From positions 1 through 64,000 of the forward strand of contig JARKUZ010000091.1 in the NCBI GenBank assembly GCA_029851945.1: a stretch of 64,000 nucleotides of DNA, given 5' to 3'. The stretch comes from Terrisporobacter sp. Its GTDB lineage: Bacteria; Bacillota_A; Clostridia; Peptostreptococcales; Peptostreptococcaceae. Both the position numbers and the translations under genes were made by a program. The notes below the pieces were generated by a model, which was given only the letters and a program-made list of their open reading frames with translations, ran no database searches and was not told the DNA's origin. Below are positions 18,340 through 26,040 of the stretch, one piece after another; the stretch's first letter is position 1, and the number at the start of each line of letters is the position of its first letter.

Positions 18340-18957
18340 TTATATCTCCTTGTAATTATATAATATAACTAATTCACCTTCATTTAGTTTAATCTCTTCT
18401 TCAGTGTTGTAATTCTCTATGTCATTTGTTTCATTTTCACTTAAACCTTCTTTAATTCCATCTTTATTACTTATTCCTTCTTCAATCTTTTCTACATTAT
18501 TTTTATTGAAATAAGGATTTATTATTTTGACACTGACTATAGTGTGTTTCCTATAATTTTTTAAACTATAAGAAGTTAAAATATTATAGTGAAGAAATTC
18601 TTTATTAGATAAATCTTTATTATATCCTATATTCACATTAATCCTATTTTTATCATCAGTTGATATATTTTTGATTTTGTTAATGAAACTTAAAGAATTA
18701 TTTTTTGTAAAATACTCATAATACTCATCTTCTGTTTTAATATTTCCAATTGCATAGCTTACTTCTTTAAGGATATTGCTATGAATAATTTCTATAGTAC
18801 CTAAATTTTTTTGTCTTAATTGTTCATTTTTATAGTCTAAACTTGAAATTCTACTACTACTCAAAATCAATCCAGAACATGTTATACAAATCATACTTAT
18901 TATAGAAAAAATCATTAGTGACATAATTAATATGGACCCTTTATTTTTTCGTAACAT
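18340..18957 (-). CDS. Pseudopilin, GspK/PilX-like
   Basis: 205 aa. Leader MLRKNKG, then SILIMSLMIFSIISMICITCSG. Gly at -1 but no Glu at +5, which is the GspK/PilX feature. The following SLDYKNEQLRQKNLGTIEII resembles the early helix of PilX-type minor pilins. The C-terminal third is Glu/Asn-rich and divergent. Overlaps the preceding gene by 17 nt and has only a weak ribosome-binding site, so its translation is probably coupled. Confidence 0.6.
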   Translation of the reverse strand: MLRKNKGSILIMSLMIFSIISMICITCSGLILSSSRISSLDYKNEQLRQKNLGTIEIIHSNILKEVSYAIGNIKTEDEYYEYFTKNNSLSFINKIKNISTDDKNRINVNIGYNKDLSNKEFLHYNILTSYSLKNYRKHTIVSVKIINPYFNKNNVEKIEEGISNKDGIKEGLSENETNDIENYNTEEEIKLNEGELVILYNYKEI

Positions 18958-19288
18958 ATGTATTTAATTCCATAGAATTATTTTTATTTACTACTTTAAC
19001 ATTTAAGTTATAGCACTTATAATAACTAGAATTTAATACTGTAGTATATATTGTATACTTATTAATTTTTTCTATATTTGTATAACTTTGTATTACATTA
19101 TCGTTTTTTATTTTAAGTTTCTCATCTTCTATAGATTCTTTTGCAATAGATAACATTTCTATGTTATCCTTATTTTTATTTAGCAAATAAGAACTACTAT
19201 GAAGACTTGATGTTATAATAAATACAATAATACTTAAAATAAAAAAGCTCATAACACATTCTAAACTTGTAAATCCTCTTCGTTTTAT
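18941..19288 (-). CDS. Pseudopilin/minor pilin, GspI/PilV-like, without a normal in-frame start
   Basis: The reading frame contains IKRRG then FTSLECVMSFFILSIIVF, a textbook prepilin cleavage site (Gly -1, Phe +1, Glu +5). No ATG, GTG or TTG lies in frame before this site. The obvious ATG (19297-19299, behind AGAAAGG) is in another frame and ends after four codons (MNTT, TAA). A single inserted base would give MNTT-IKRRGFTSLE. The coordinates here use the ATA at 19288 as the earliest plausible initiation; the first in-frame ATG (19252) would remove the signal. First gene of the pilin set, right behind aroE. Confidence 0.5.
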   Translation of the reverse strand: MKRRGFTSLECVMSFFILSIIVFIITSSLHSSSYLLNKNKDNIEMLSIAKESIEDEKLKIKNDNVIQSYTNIEKINKYTIYTTVLNSSYYKCYNLNVKVVNKNNSMELNTYVTKK

Positions 19289-19316
19289 GTTGTATTCATT
19301 CCTTTCTAAGGAATAG

Positions 19317-20171
19317 CTATTTTATACTATTAAAATATATATTTTTTATTTCTATAAAATCTTCTTCATTTAATTCAATATTTTCCCATATTCTATAAGA
19401 TAAAATTCCTTGGTTTATTAGCATTCCTATCCCATATATAATTTTTAAATTATTATTTTTTGCCCATTTTAATAGTCTAGTTTCATGAGGCTTATAAACT
19501 ATATCACATACTAATAAATTTTTATGTGGTATTATATCTTCATTTATAGGGCACTCATCATTTCCCATTCCTATTGGAGTTGTGTTAATTAAAATATCTA
19601 TATGTTTTAAATCTTCTTTACCAACTGATTTTGTACTATAATTACATTTTGTATTAAAGTTTTCATTAATTATCTCAGATATTTCTTTAGCTTTTTCTAT
19701 ACTTCTATTTCTAATTTCAATAGATAAAGCATTATTTGATGATATTTCCACGGCAATACTTCTACAAGCACCTCCTGCTCCTAATATCATTATTTTTTTA
19801 TTTTCTAAATTATATCCTTCATCTGCTAATGATTTTACAAAACCAATTCCATCAGTGTTATAACCTATCAGTTTATTATTTTCATTTTTTATTGTGTTTA
19901 CAGCTCCAATTAATAAAGCATTTTTATCTACTTCATCTAAGTACTTTATTACTTCAACTTTATAAGGAATTGTTACATTACATCCTTTAATTTTATATGT
20001 TCTTATTCCTTCTACTGCTTTTTCTAGGTTATTTTTTTCTATATCAAAACACATATAAACATTATTTTTATTATATTTATGTGACAGATAATTATGTATA
20101 CTTGGTGAAAAACTCTGATTTACTGGATGTCCTAAAAGACATATCAAATTTGTACTCGAATTAATATTCAT
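19317..20171 (-). CDS. aroE: Shikimate dehydrogenase, internal translation start of the fusion frame
   Basis: 284 aa, the full AroE length. HPVNQSFSPSIHN binds shikimate (Ser-x-Ser), NVTIPYK gives the catalytic Lys, NTDGIGF the catalytic Asp, LGAGGACRS the NADP-binding glycine loop, and NTTPIGM the core of the NADP domain. It reduces 3-dehydroshikimate. An own ribosome-binding site, AGAGGAG, lies 5 nt before this ATG, so AroE can be made without the sensor part. All catalytic residues are intact. It shares its frame with the upstream sensor, which is why it appears inside a larger coding region. Confidence 0.9.
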   Translation of the reverse strand: MNINSSTNLICLLGHPVNQSFSPSIHNYLSHKYNKNNVYMCFDIEKNNLEKAVEGIRTYKIKGCNVTIPYKVEVIKYLDEVDKNALLIGAVNTIKNENNKLIGYNTDGIGFVKSLADEGYNLENKKIMILGAGGACRSIAVEISSNNALSIEIRNRSIEKAKEISEIINENFNTKCNYSTKSVGKEDLKHIDILINTTPIGMGNDECPINEDIIPHKNLLVCDIVYKPHETRLLKWAKNNNLKIIYGIGMLINQGILSYRIWENIELNEEDFIEIKNIYFNSIK

Positions 20172-22670
20172 AATGACTCCTCTATTCTGTTTATTATCAT
20201 ATCTTTTATTATTTATACTTATATTTAATAATTTATTAAAAATCACATAATCTTTTATATTTCTTTTAATATTTAATTCCACCTCAATAATTATACTATC
20301 ATCTATGTTAGTTTTTATATCTATTTTACCTTTATATAAATTTATAATTAACTTAGAAATTGACAAGCTTAAATTTAATATTTTTTCATCATAATTATCA
20401 AAATGTTTTTCATGATCGTATCGTCCAAAGTTTTCTATACTTACTATAACCTTATCACCCTTAGTTCTCATATTAATATTTATGGTACTCTTAAGATTTG
20501 AATTTTTAATTACAAGAGAAATTAATGTTAAAATCGCCTTTGTTATATTGTCTTGATCTATTTCAACATATACCTCTTCTTCTTCTGTATCAAAAATTAT
20601 ATTTATGGCTTTATTTATAGTATACTTATTAAGCTCAGTTACTATATCTTCACATATACATACCAAATCATAAGTATCTTTTGCATCTTTATAATAATTA
20701 GTTTCTAATTTTGATAGGTCCATTATTTTATCAATTAAAGTGGTAAGTATATCCACGTGCTTAGTCATTACATCTATGTATTTTGCAAATTCTCCCTCTG
20801 GTTCTCTTTTTATTATATCCTTACAGTTGCGCATTATAAATTTATTGCTCATATTTAATAAGTTTGCTGGTGTTAATAATTCATGAGACATATTTATAAA
20901 AAAGTCATCTATATCTTTATTTATAATTTTACTTTCTTCAATTTCTCTTTTCATAGATTCGACTCTTACCGCTTCTGTTATATCTCTTATTATAAGTACC
21001 ATTTTAGTAACCTTATTAATATTAATAAGAACCACACAACTTTCAATATGAACTATACCACCGTATCCATCTTTTAGACTTTTTTTAATATATTTTATAC
21101 TCTCATTTATATTTCCTGAACTTATAGCTATATTATTATAAATTTCATCTAAATCCATATTTTCAATATCTTGTATTTTGAATAAGTTATAAAAAGTATT
21201 ATTGGCATACTCAAATTCTTTACTTTCATAATCTAATACACAAATAGCCTCTGGTATAGTATCAATTAATGTTTTATATTGATTAGCACTTGCTTCTAAT
21301 CGACCCAAAATATTTTTATGCTTTGTAACATCTTTTATCTCTATTAGACTTAATTTTTCACCATATTCTTCAAACTTAATTCTATCAATGTATAAAGATA
21401 TTTCTTTTCCAGCATCATCTATATAATTAACTTCTCCTTTTGTAGCATCATTTAATATGATATTCTTTACTTCTTGATTATCAAGATCTATATCTAGATT
21501 ATTATTATTATAAATAATCTCCTTATTTTTTGCTAGAATTATTGAGTATGGTATATTTTTTACTATTTTTTTATACTTTATATTACTTTCTTGAATTTTT
21601 AAACTAATTTTTCTTTCAACAGTAATATCTGACAATATACACAATACACTGGAAGATTCATATTCTTCATATAATGAAATTACACACTCAAATATTCTCC
21701 CATCTTTACCAGTAATCTCTGTAACAACATTTTCAGTATAATATCTAGCATCTTCTATACCCTGTAAAAACTTATCATATTCTATAATATTATCACTTAA
21801 AAACTTATCTAATTTAATAGGAAAGTCATCATTTCTATATTGTTTAAACATAGATTTAAATACTATATCATTATTTATAATACAATTATCATTATTTATT
21901 AATAGTGCACTTTGACCAAATTGACCTAAAAGAGTATCTAGATTTTTCTCCTTCGCTCTAAAATCATCTTTAAGTAATTTAGTCACCATTCTACAATTAT
22001 TTAGTTTTTCATCATAGATCTTAATATTTATGTTACTTCTATTTAGAGTACTAATATTTTTTAAATATATGTTATTAGGTAACTCCACATAAATACTAAA
22101 TACTCTTATAAAGATAATTAAACTAAAAATCAAATCTAAAATATTATTAGTATATATTAATACTTTTAAAGTATCAATTTCTAAGACAATAATAAAATTT
22201 ATAATATAAAATAACGAAATTGCTTGTATTATTTTGGGATATTTATTAAAAAATAAATATACATTTAAAAATATTATAAAAATAATACAAAAACTATTAA
22301 GATATAGATACTCTCTTTTAAAGCTAAAATAATAAGATATTACACAAAGAGCATAACTTAACAAGAATAATCTTCTACGTATCTTACTATTCTTATCATC
22401 TTTAAATATTAAATAAATTAACAATAATATAATCATATCTCCTGCAATCATCATATAAAAACTGTCATATACCAAATTGTGTAAAATATCCATACTTGTA
22501 TTTTGAAAATGATACATACTTTTCATAATCAATATTGTAAATAATAAAATACATTGTATATTATTTCTTTTATTATTTTTTTTAATATTTCTACTAGTAT
22601 TTACAATTAAAAAGCTACCTAAGAACAAACATATTGTTATAATATTTAAGCTTATAATATATTCATACAT
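19317..22670 (-). CDS. Membrane PAS sensor pseudo-kinase fused in frame to shikimate dehydrogenase
   Basis: 1117 aa with no stop between the parts. Residues 1-200: about seven membrane segments. Residues about 245-570: three PAS-like regions (each ending near a DITVERK, KDVTKHK or RDITEAVR motif). Residues about 590-660: histidine-kinase dimerisation domain with an intact H-box FFINMSHELLTP (His596). Residues about 700-795: ATPase-like region, but the N-box Asn is Leu (LISLVIKN), the G1 box reads IENFGRYD and no GxGxG of G2 remains, so ATP binding is unlikely. A 35-residue Asn/Lys-rich linker then leads into AroE at Met834. AGGGGGAGGG precedes the ATG. It lies 27 nt after the neighbouring kinase-like gene. 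It could make a fusion protein, a free AroE, or both. Confidence 0.8.
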   Translation of the reverse strand: MYEYIISLNIITICLFLGSFLIVNTSRNIKKNNKRNNIQCILLFTILIMKSMYHFQNTSMDILHNLVYDSFYMMIAGDMIILLLIYLIFKDDKNSKIRRRLFLLSYALCVISYYFSFKREYLYLNSFCIIFIIFLNVYLFFNKYPKIIQAISLFYIINFIIVLEIDTLKVLIYTNNILDLIFSLIIFIRVFSIYVELPNNIYLKNISTLNRSNINIKIYDEKLNNCRMVTKLLKDDFRAKEKNLDTLLGQFGQSALLINNDNCIINNDIVFKSMFKQYRNDDFPIKLDKFLSDNIIEYDKFLQGIEDARYYTENVVTEITGKDGRIFECVISLYEEYESSSVLCILSDITVERKISLKIQESNIKYKKIVKNIPYSIILAKNKEIIYNNNNLDIDLDNQEVKNIILNDATKGEVNYIDDAGKEISLYIDRIKFEEYGEKLSLIEIKDVTKHKNILGRLEASANQYKTLIDTIPEAICVLDYESKEFEYANNTFYNLFKIQDIENMDLDEIYNNIAISSGNINESIKYIKKSLKDGYGGIVHIESCVVLININKVTKMVLIIRDITEAVRVESMKREIEESKIINKDIDDFFINMSHELLTPANLLNMSNKFIMRNCKDIIKREPEGEFAKYIDVMTKHVDILTTLIDKIMDLSKLETNYYKDAKDTYDLVCICEDIVTELNKYTINKAINIIFDTEEEEVYVEIDQDNITKAILTLISLVIKNSNLKSTININMRTKGDKVIVSIENFGRYDHEKHFDNYDEKILNLSLSISKLIINLYKGKIDIKTNIDDSIIIEVELNIKRNIKDYVIFNKLLNISINNKRYDNKQNRGVIMNINSSTNLICLLGHPVNQSFSPSIHNYLSHKYNKNNVYMCFDIEKNNLEKAVEGIRTYKIKGCNVTIPYKVEVIKYLDEVDKNALLIGAVNTIKNENNKLIGYNTDGIGFVKSLADEGYNLENKKIMILGAGGACRSIAVEISSNNALSIEIRNRSIEKAKEISEIINENFNTKCNYSTKSVGKEDLKHIDILINTTPIGMGNDECPINEDIIPHKNLLVCDIVYKPHETRLLKWAKNNNLKIIYGIGMLINQGILSYRIWENIELNEEDFIEIKNIYFNSIK

Positions 22671-22697
22671 AGCTTTCCCTCCCCCTATTTTATAGCG

Positions 22698-25088
22698 CTA
22701 AGCCAAATATATATCCGAAAATTCTAAGTCTATACATTCTCTATCAATAATAATATCTTCCATCTTTTTTTTATTTTCATTGTTATTTTCAATTAGATTA
22801 TCTTCCAATATAACTTCAAATTTACTACCACATCCTATTTTACTATTAACCTTAATTTTTGCATTATGTATAAACGCAAGTTTTTTTACCAAATAAAGAC
22901 CAACACCTGTACCTTCAGCGATTCTAGATAATGATCTATTTACTTGTTCAAAGTTCTCAAATATAAAATCTAATTTGTTACTTGGTATTCCTGTTCCATT
23001 ATCTTCAACACCTATTGTTACATCTTTTTGATTAACATTTACTGAAACTAAAATTTTTCCTCCTCTTTCAGTAAACTTCATCGCATTCGATAAAATATTT
23101 AATATGATTTTTTCCATCTTATCTTTATCCATATATATTAGGATCTCTTTTCTATTACTTTCAAAATTAATATCCAATCCTTTTTGTATAGTATACTCTT
23201 TGCATAATTCTACAATTTCCTTTAAAAATTTAACTAAATCATAAATTTTTAAATCCCTATCATATACCCCAGCTTCTATTTTACTAATTTCTTCTATATT
23301 ATTTAGTACTCTTTTTAGTCTGTATGAGTTTTGTTTAACTGTTTTTGTATAACTTCTCATTCCACTATAATTGTATATATCACTTTTACTATCTAAAATT
23401 TTATTTACTTCAAATATAGTATTAATAGGCTTCTTTAAATTACTTGCTGCTCTTGTCAAAAATTCTGTTTTAAATTTATTTCTTTCCTTAATCATTTGTA
23501 GACTTTCGTATACTCTTTCTATTTGTTGTTCTACTTCTAAATCTCTTACTACTACTAATAAATTATTTTGTTTTGGAACTTGCTCTATAGCTATAGATAT
23601 TCTTCTACTTCTTTCTGCATTTATGTTAAAAGTTTTAAAGCTACTACTTTCACCATTTTCAATATATGAATCTATTATTTGATTAAATTTATCAATCCCC
23701 ATTTCCCTAAGTATTCGCATCATAAATTTATTTATATACTCTTGTTTCCTTGTATATCTATTAATAAGCATTATGCCTTCAGGTAAAGTTTGTATTAATG
23801 CACTATAAGTCTTTTTATTTTCTTCCAACTTGTTAATTGCTCTTTCATTTTCTGTGCAATCACTAGCTATACTTAAAATCATTTTCTTGTCATTTAATAT
23901 AAAACTAGAAGAAATAAAATCAATTATTTTACCATTTTCAAGTTCTAGCTTACTAATTTCACGTTCTTTCAAACCTTTTTCTATAATAACTATATTATGT
24001 AAAAATTCATCTCTACTTTTTTTACTTATTTTCTTTTGCAATTTATCCATTGTCCATACATTTTTCATAGAAGAATCAACTTCGAATATATCTATTCCTA
24101 TATTATTTATATAGTTAACTGTGCTTCCATCGTGAATAATTACTCCATCACTTAGTATATCCATCAATGTTTTATACCTTTGTTCACTTTTTTTTAATTC
24201 ATTTTCTTTTATAGATATCTCTGTAATATCTTTAATTTCAAATACTATAATTTTTTCTTCACTTAAGTAATCTCGCACTAATGCTAATTTATATTTTCGA
24301 TTAAATAAATCTATTTTTATAAAATTATCTTCTGAGTAATCATTATCATTTATCATTTCAAAAATTTTTTCTGAATTACCTTCTATTTCTTTTTTTATAA
24401 ATTTGCTAAAATTAAAATCTTCAGGATCATAATTATTTTCTATTAGTAACTCATCAAAATATCTATTTTTCATAATACACTCATTATCACAATTTATAAT
24501 TATTACTGGCATATTAATTATTTCTAAAATACTACCAAAATTATAATTTACTGATTTTATTTCTTCTTTTAAATTATTTTGGATATTAATCTCTTCATCT
24601 ATTTCAAAAATAGTCTTGACAATATACTCTTTATTATTGTGTAATTTATTTTTATTCAATTCATTTTCTTTTTGTATTTTACGTATTTTACCTAAGAATA
24701 CTAATTCTAATATAATCATATTTAATACAATATCGTAAGACTTAAGTCTATAAAATGAGCCGATTATATCTAAATATATAAACATAATTATTAACGGTGA
24801 CAAAATTATATATTTAAGTATAAAATTTTTACTTTTATATTGATTCATATACACAATAATAATTTTCGATAAAATCAAAGCAAAATAAATAACATATATA
24901 TATTTAGATATAAAATTTATATTATTATCAAGAATTATAGCTATATTTTCTAATAAAAAAATAGTAGCTAATAGAATAAACTTTTTTTCTTTTAGTACTT
25001 TATAAAAAAATAGTGATATGATAGGAATTATTATATTTAAAATAATTCCTATTAATTGAAATATATTATTAAATTGATATAAATTCAT
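22698..25088 (-). CDS. Membrane PAS histidine-kinase-like protein lacking the phospho-acceptor histidine
   Basis: 796 aa. About five membrane segments in the first 140 residues, then PAS-like regions to about residue 530, a dimerisation-type helix pair, and a C-terminal ATPase. In the H-box position the protein reads FLTRAASNLKKPIN, aligning Ser549 with the usual His. The ATPase is complete: ILNILSNAMKF (N-box), VEDNGTGIP (G1), FENFEQ (F), GTGVGLYLVKKL (G2). So it should bind ATP yet cannot autophosphorylate on this site. About 30 extra acidic residues end the protein. AGGGGGAT precedes the ATG. No receiver domain or response regulator is adjacent. Confidence 0.85.
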   Translation of the reverse strand: MNLYQFNNIFQLIGIILNIIIPIISLFFYKVLKEKKFILLATIFLLENIAIILDNNINFISKYIYVIYFALILSKIIIVYMNQYKSKNFILKYIILSPLIIMFIYLDIIGSFYRLKSYDIVLNMIILELVFLGKIRKIQKENELNKNKLHNNKEYIVKTIFEIDEEINIQNNLKEEIKSVNYNFGSILEIINMPVIIINCDNECIMKNRYFDELLIENNYDPEDFNFSKFIKKEIEGNSEKIFEMINDNDYSEDNFIKIDLFNRKYKLALVRDYLSEEKIIVFEIKDITEISIKENELKKSEQRYKTLMDILSDGVIIHDGSTVNYINNIGIDIFEVDSSMKNVWTMDKLQKKISKKSRDEFLHNIVIIEKGLKEREISKLELENGKIIDFISSSFILNDKKMILSIASDCTENERAINKLEENKKTYSALIQTLPEGIMLINRYTRKQEYINKFMMRILREMGIDKFNQIIDSYIENGESSSFKTFNINAERSRRISIAIEQVPKQNNLLVVVRDLEVEQQIERVYESLQMIKERNKFKTEFLTRAASNLKKPINTIFEVNKILDSKSDIYNYSGMRSYTKTVKQNSYRLKRVLNNIEEISKIEAGVYDRDLKIYDLVKFLKEIVELCKEYTIQKGLDINFESNRKEILIYMDKDKMEKIILNILSNAMKFTERGGKILVSVNVNQKDVTIGVEDNGTGIPSNKLDFIFENFEQVNRSLSRIAEGTGVGLYLVKKLAFIHNAKIKVNSKIGCGSKFEVILEDNLIENNNENKKKMEDIIIDRECIDLEFSDIYLA

Positions 25089-25302
25089 ACATATCCCCCT
25101 ATATTATCTAGATTATTATTTATTACTTTCTTTAACTTTAAATAATTACATCTATTATTATCTTATTACTTAAAACGTTATTTTTCTTTGAACTTTCTGC
25201 TTTTTCTTCATTTTCTATCATATAAGTTATATTAACATAATCATATTAAATATTTTGTCACTTCATGCATCAAAATAATAAAAGTAAAAAGATATGTACG
25301 AC

Positions 25303-25330
25303 AAAAAAAGCCTTAATCAAGGCTTTTTTC
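25303..25330 (-). terminator. Terminator of sigK
   Basis: Perfect hairpin AAAAAAGCCTT / AAGGCTTTTTT with a 4-nt loop, overlapping the last codons of sigK and followed by T residues. Confidence 0.85.
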
Positions 25331-25963
25331 TGATTTTAATTCTTTTTTCAGCTTTTTAAGTGCTTTTTTCTCAATTCTTGATACATAGGAACGAGATATA
25401 TTTAACTTTTGAGATATTTCTCTTTGTGTTTTATAGCCAAGAGTAGTAAGACCATATCTCAATTGTATTATCTCTTTCTCTCTATCTGTAAGAATCTTAT
25501 CTAACTTTTCATAAAGCTTGCTAATTTGTACCTTTAATTCTACCTGGTCAATGACATAATCAGGCTCAGTTCCCAATATATCTAATAAGCTTATTGAGTT
25601 ACCTTCCTTGTCTACTCCTATGGGATCTTGAAGAGATACTTGAACTTTATTCTTTTTATTTGTTCTTATATTCATTAAAATTTCATTTTCTATACATTTT
25701 GATGCATAAGTAGCTAGTCTAGTACCTTTATCGACCTTAAATGTCTCAATTGCTTTAATTAGACCTATAGTTCCGATTGATATAAGATCATCTTGATCCT
25801 CATTTGAATTATTATATTTTTTAGCAATATGTGCAACTAATCTCATGTTTCTTTCTATCAAGATTTCTTTTGCCTCTTGATTATTTTCATTTTTTAATAA
25901 AGATAAGTAATGTACTTCTTCTTCAGGGGTTAATGGTTTTTCAAATGATTTTAGAATAGTCAA
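25313..25963 (-). CDS. sigK: Sporulation sigma factor SigK, uninterrupted and without a pro-sequence
   Basis: 216 aa. Region 2 contains LVAHIAKKYNN, DLISIGTIGLIKAIETF and TYASKCIENEILM; the linker VSLQDPIG-DKEGN is characteristic of SigK rather than SigE; region 4 has REKEIIQLRYG and KTQREISQKLNISRSYVSRIEKKA. It directs late mother-cell transcription. The start is TTG, 7 nt after AAGGGGG. That leaves no 20-residue hydrophobic pro-sequence as in Bacillus, and no intervening recombinase element. Control must then come mainly from transcription. It lies just downstream of a class B PBP. Confidence 0.93.
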   Translation of the reverse strand: MTILKSFEKPLTPEEEVHYLSLLKNENNQEAKEILIERNMRLVAHIAKKYNNSNEDQDDLISIGTIGLIKAIETFKVDKGTRLATYASKCIENEILMNIRTNKKNKVQVSLQDPIGVDKEGNSISLLDILGTEPDYVIDQVELKVQISKLYEKLDKILTDREKEIIQLRYGLTTLGYKTQREISQKLNISRSYVSRIEKKALKKLKKELKSEKSLD

Positions 25964-26032
25964 CAGGCCACCCCCTTCTATAGGTGTCATTCTAAATTAT
26001 ATGAAAGTGGATCCTTAAAGTTGACTATTCTA
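25952..26032. repeat. 13-bp inverted repeat bracketing the sigK promoter and start
   Basis: TAGAATAGTCAAC (25952-25964) and its exact complement GTTGACTATTCTA (26020-26032) enclose a 55-bp segment that holds the predicted -10 and the ribosome-binding site. One arm covers the sigK start codon, the other the -35. It is too far apart for an ordinary terminator. Confidence 0.6.
25996..26025 (-). promoter_or_regulatory. Predicted sigma-E-type promoter of sigK
   Basis: Minus strand GTCAACTT, 14-nt spacer, CATATAAT. This resembles the mother-cell sigma-E pattern (GTCATATT-14-CATACAAT type) and sigK is known to be sigma-E dependent in spore formers. It would give a leader of about 25 nt. Confidence 0.5.
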
Positions 26033-26040
26033 GATTAAAT

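Noticed and set aside
22698..25088. First kinase-like gene as a normal sporulation kinase
   Set aside because: The position of the acceptor His is Ser549; no other His fits the H-box, so it is not a standard kinase.
25952..26032. sigK inverted repeat as an attachment site of a skin-like element
   Set aside because: The skin sites described in sigK lie in the coding region and are direct repeats after integration; this is an inverted pair outside, and sigK is not interrupted.
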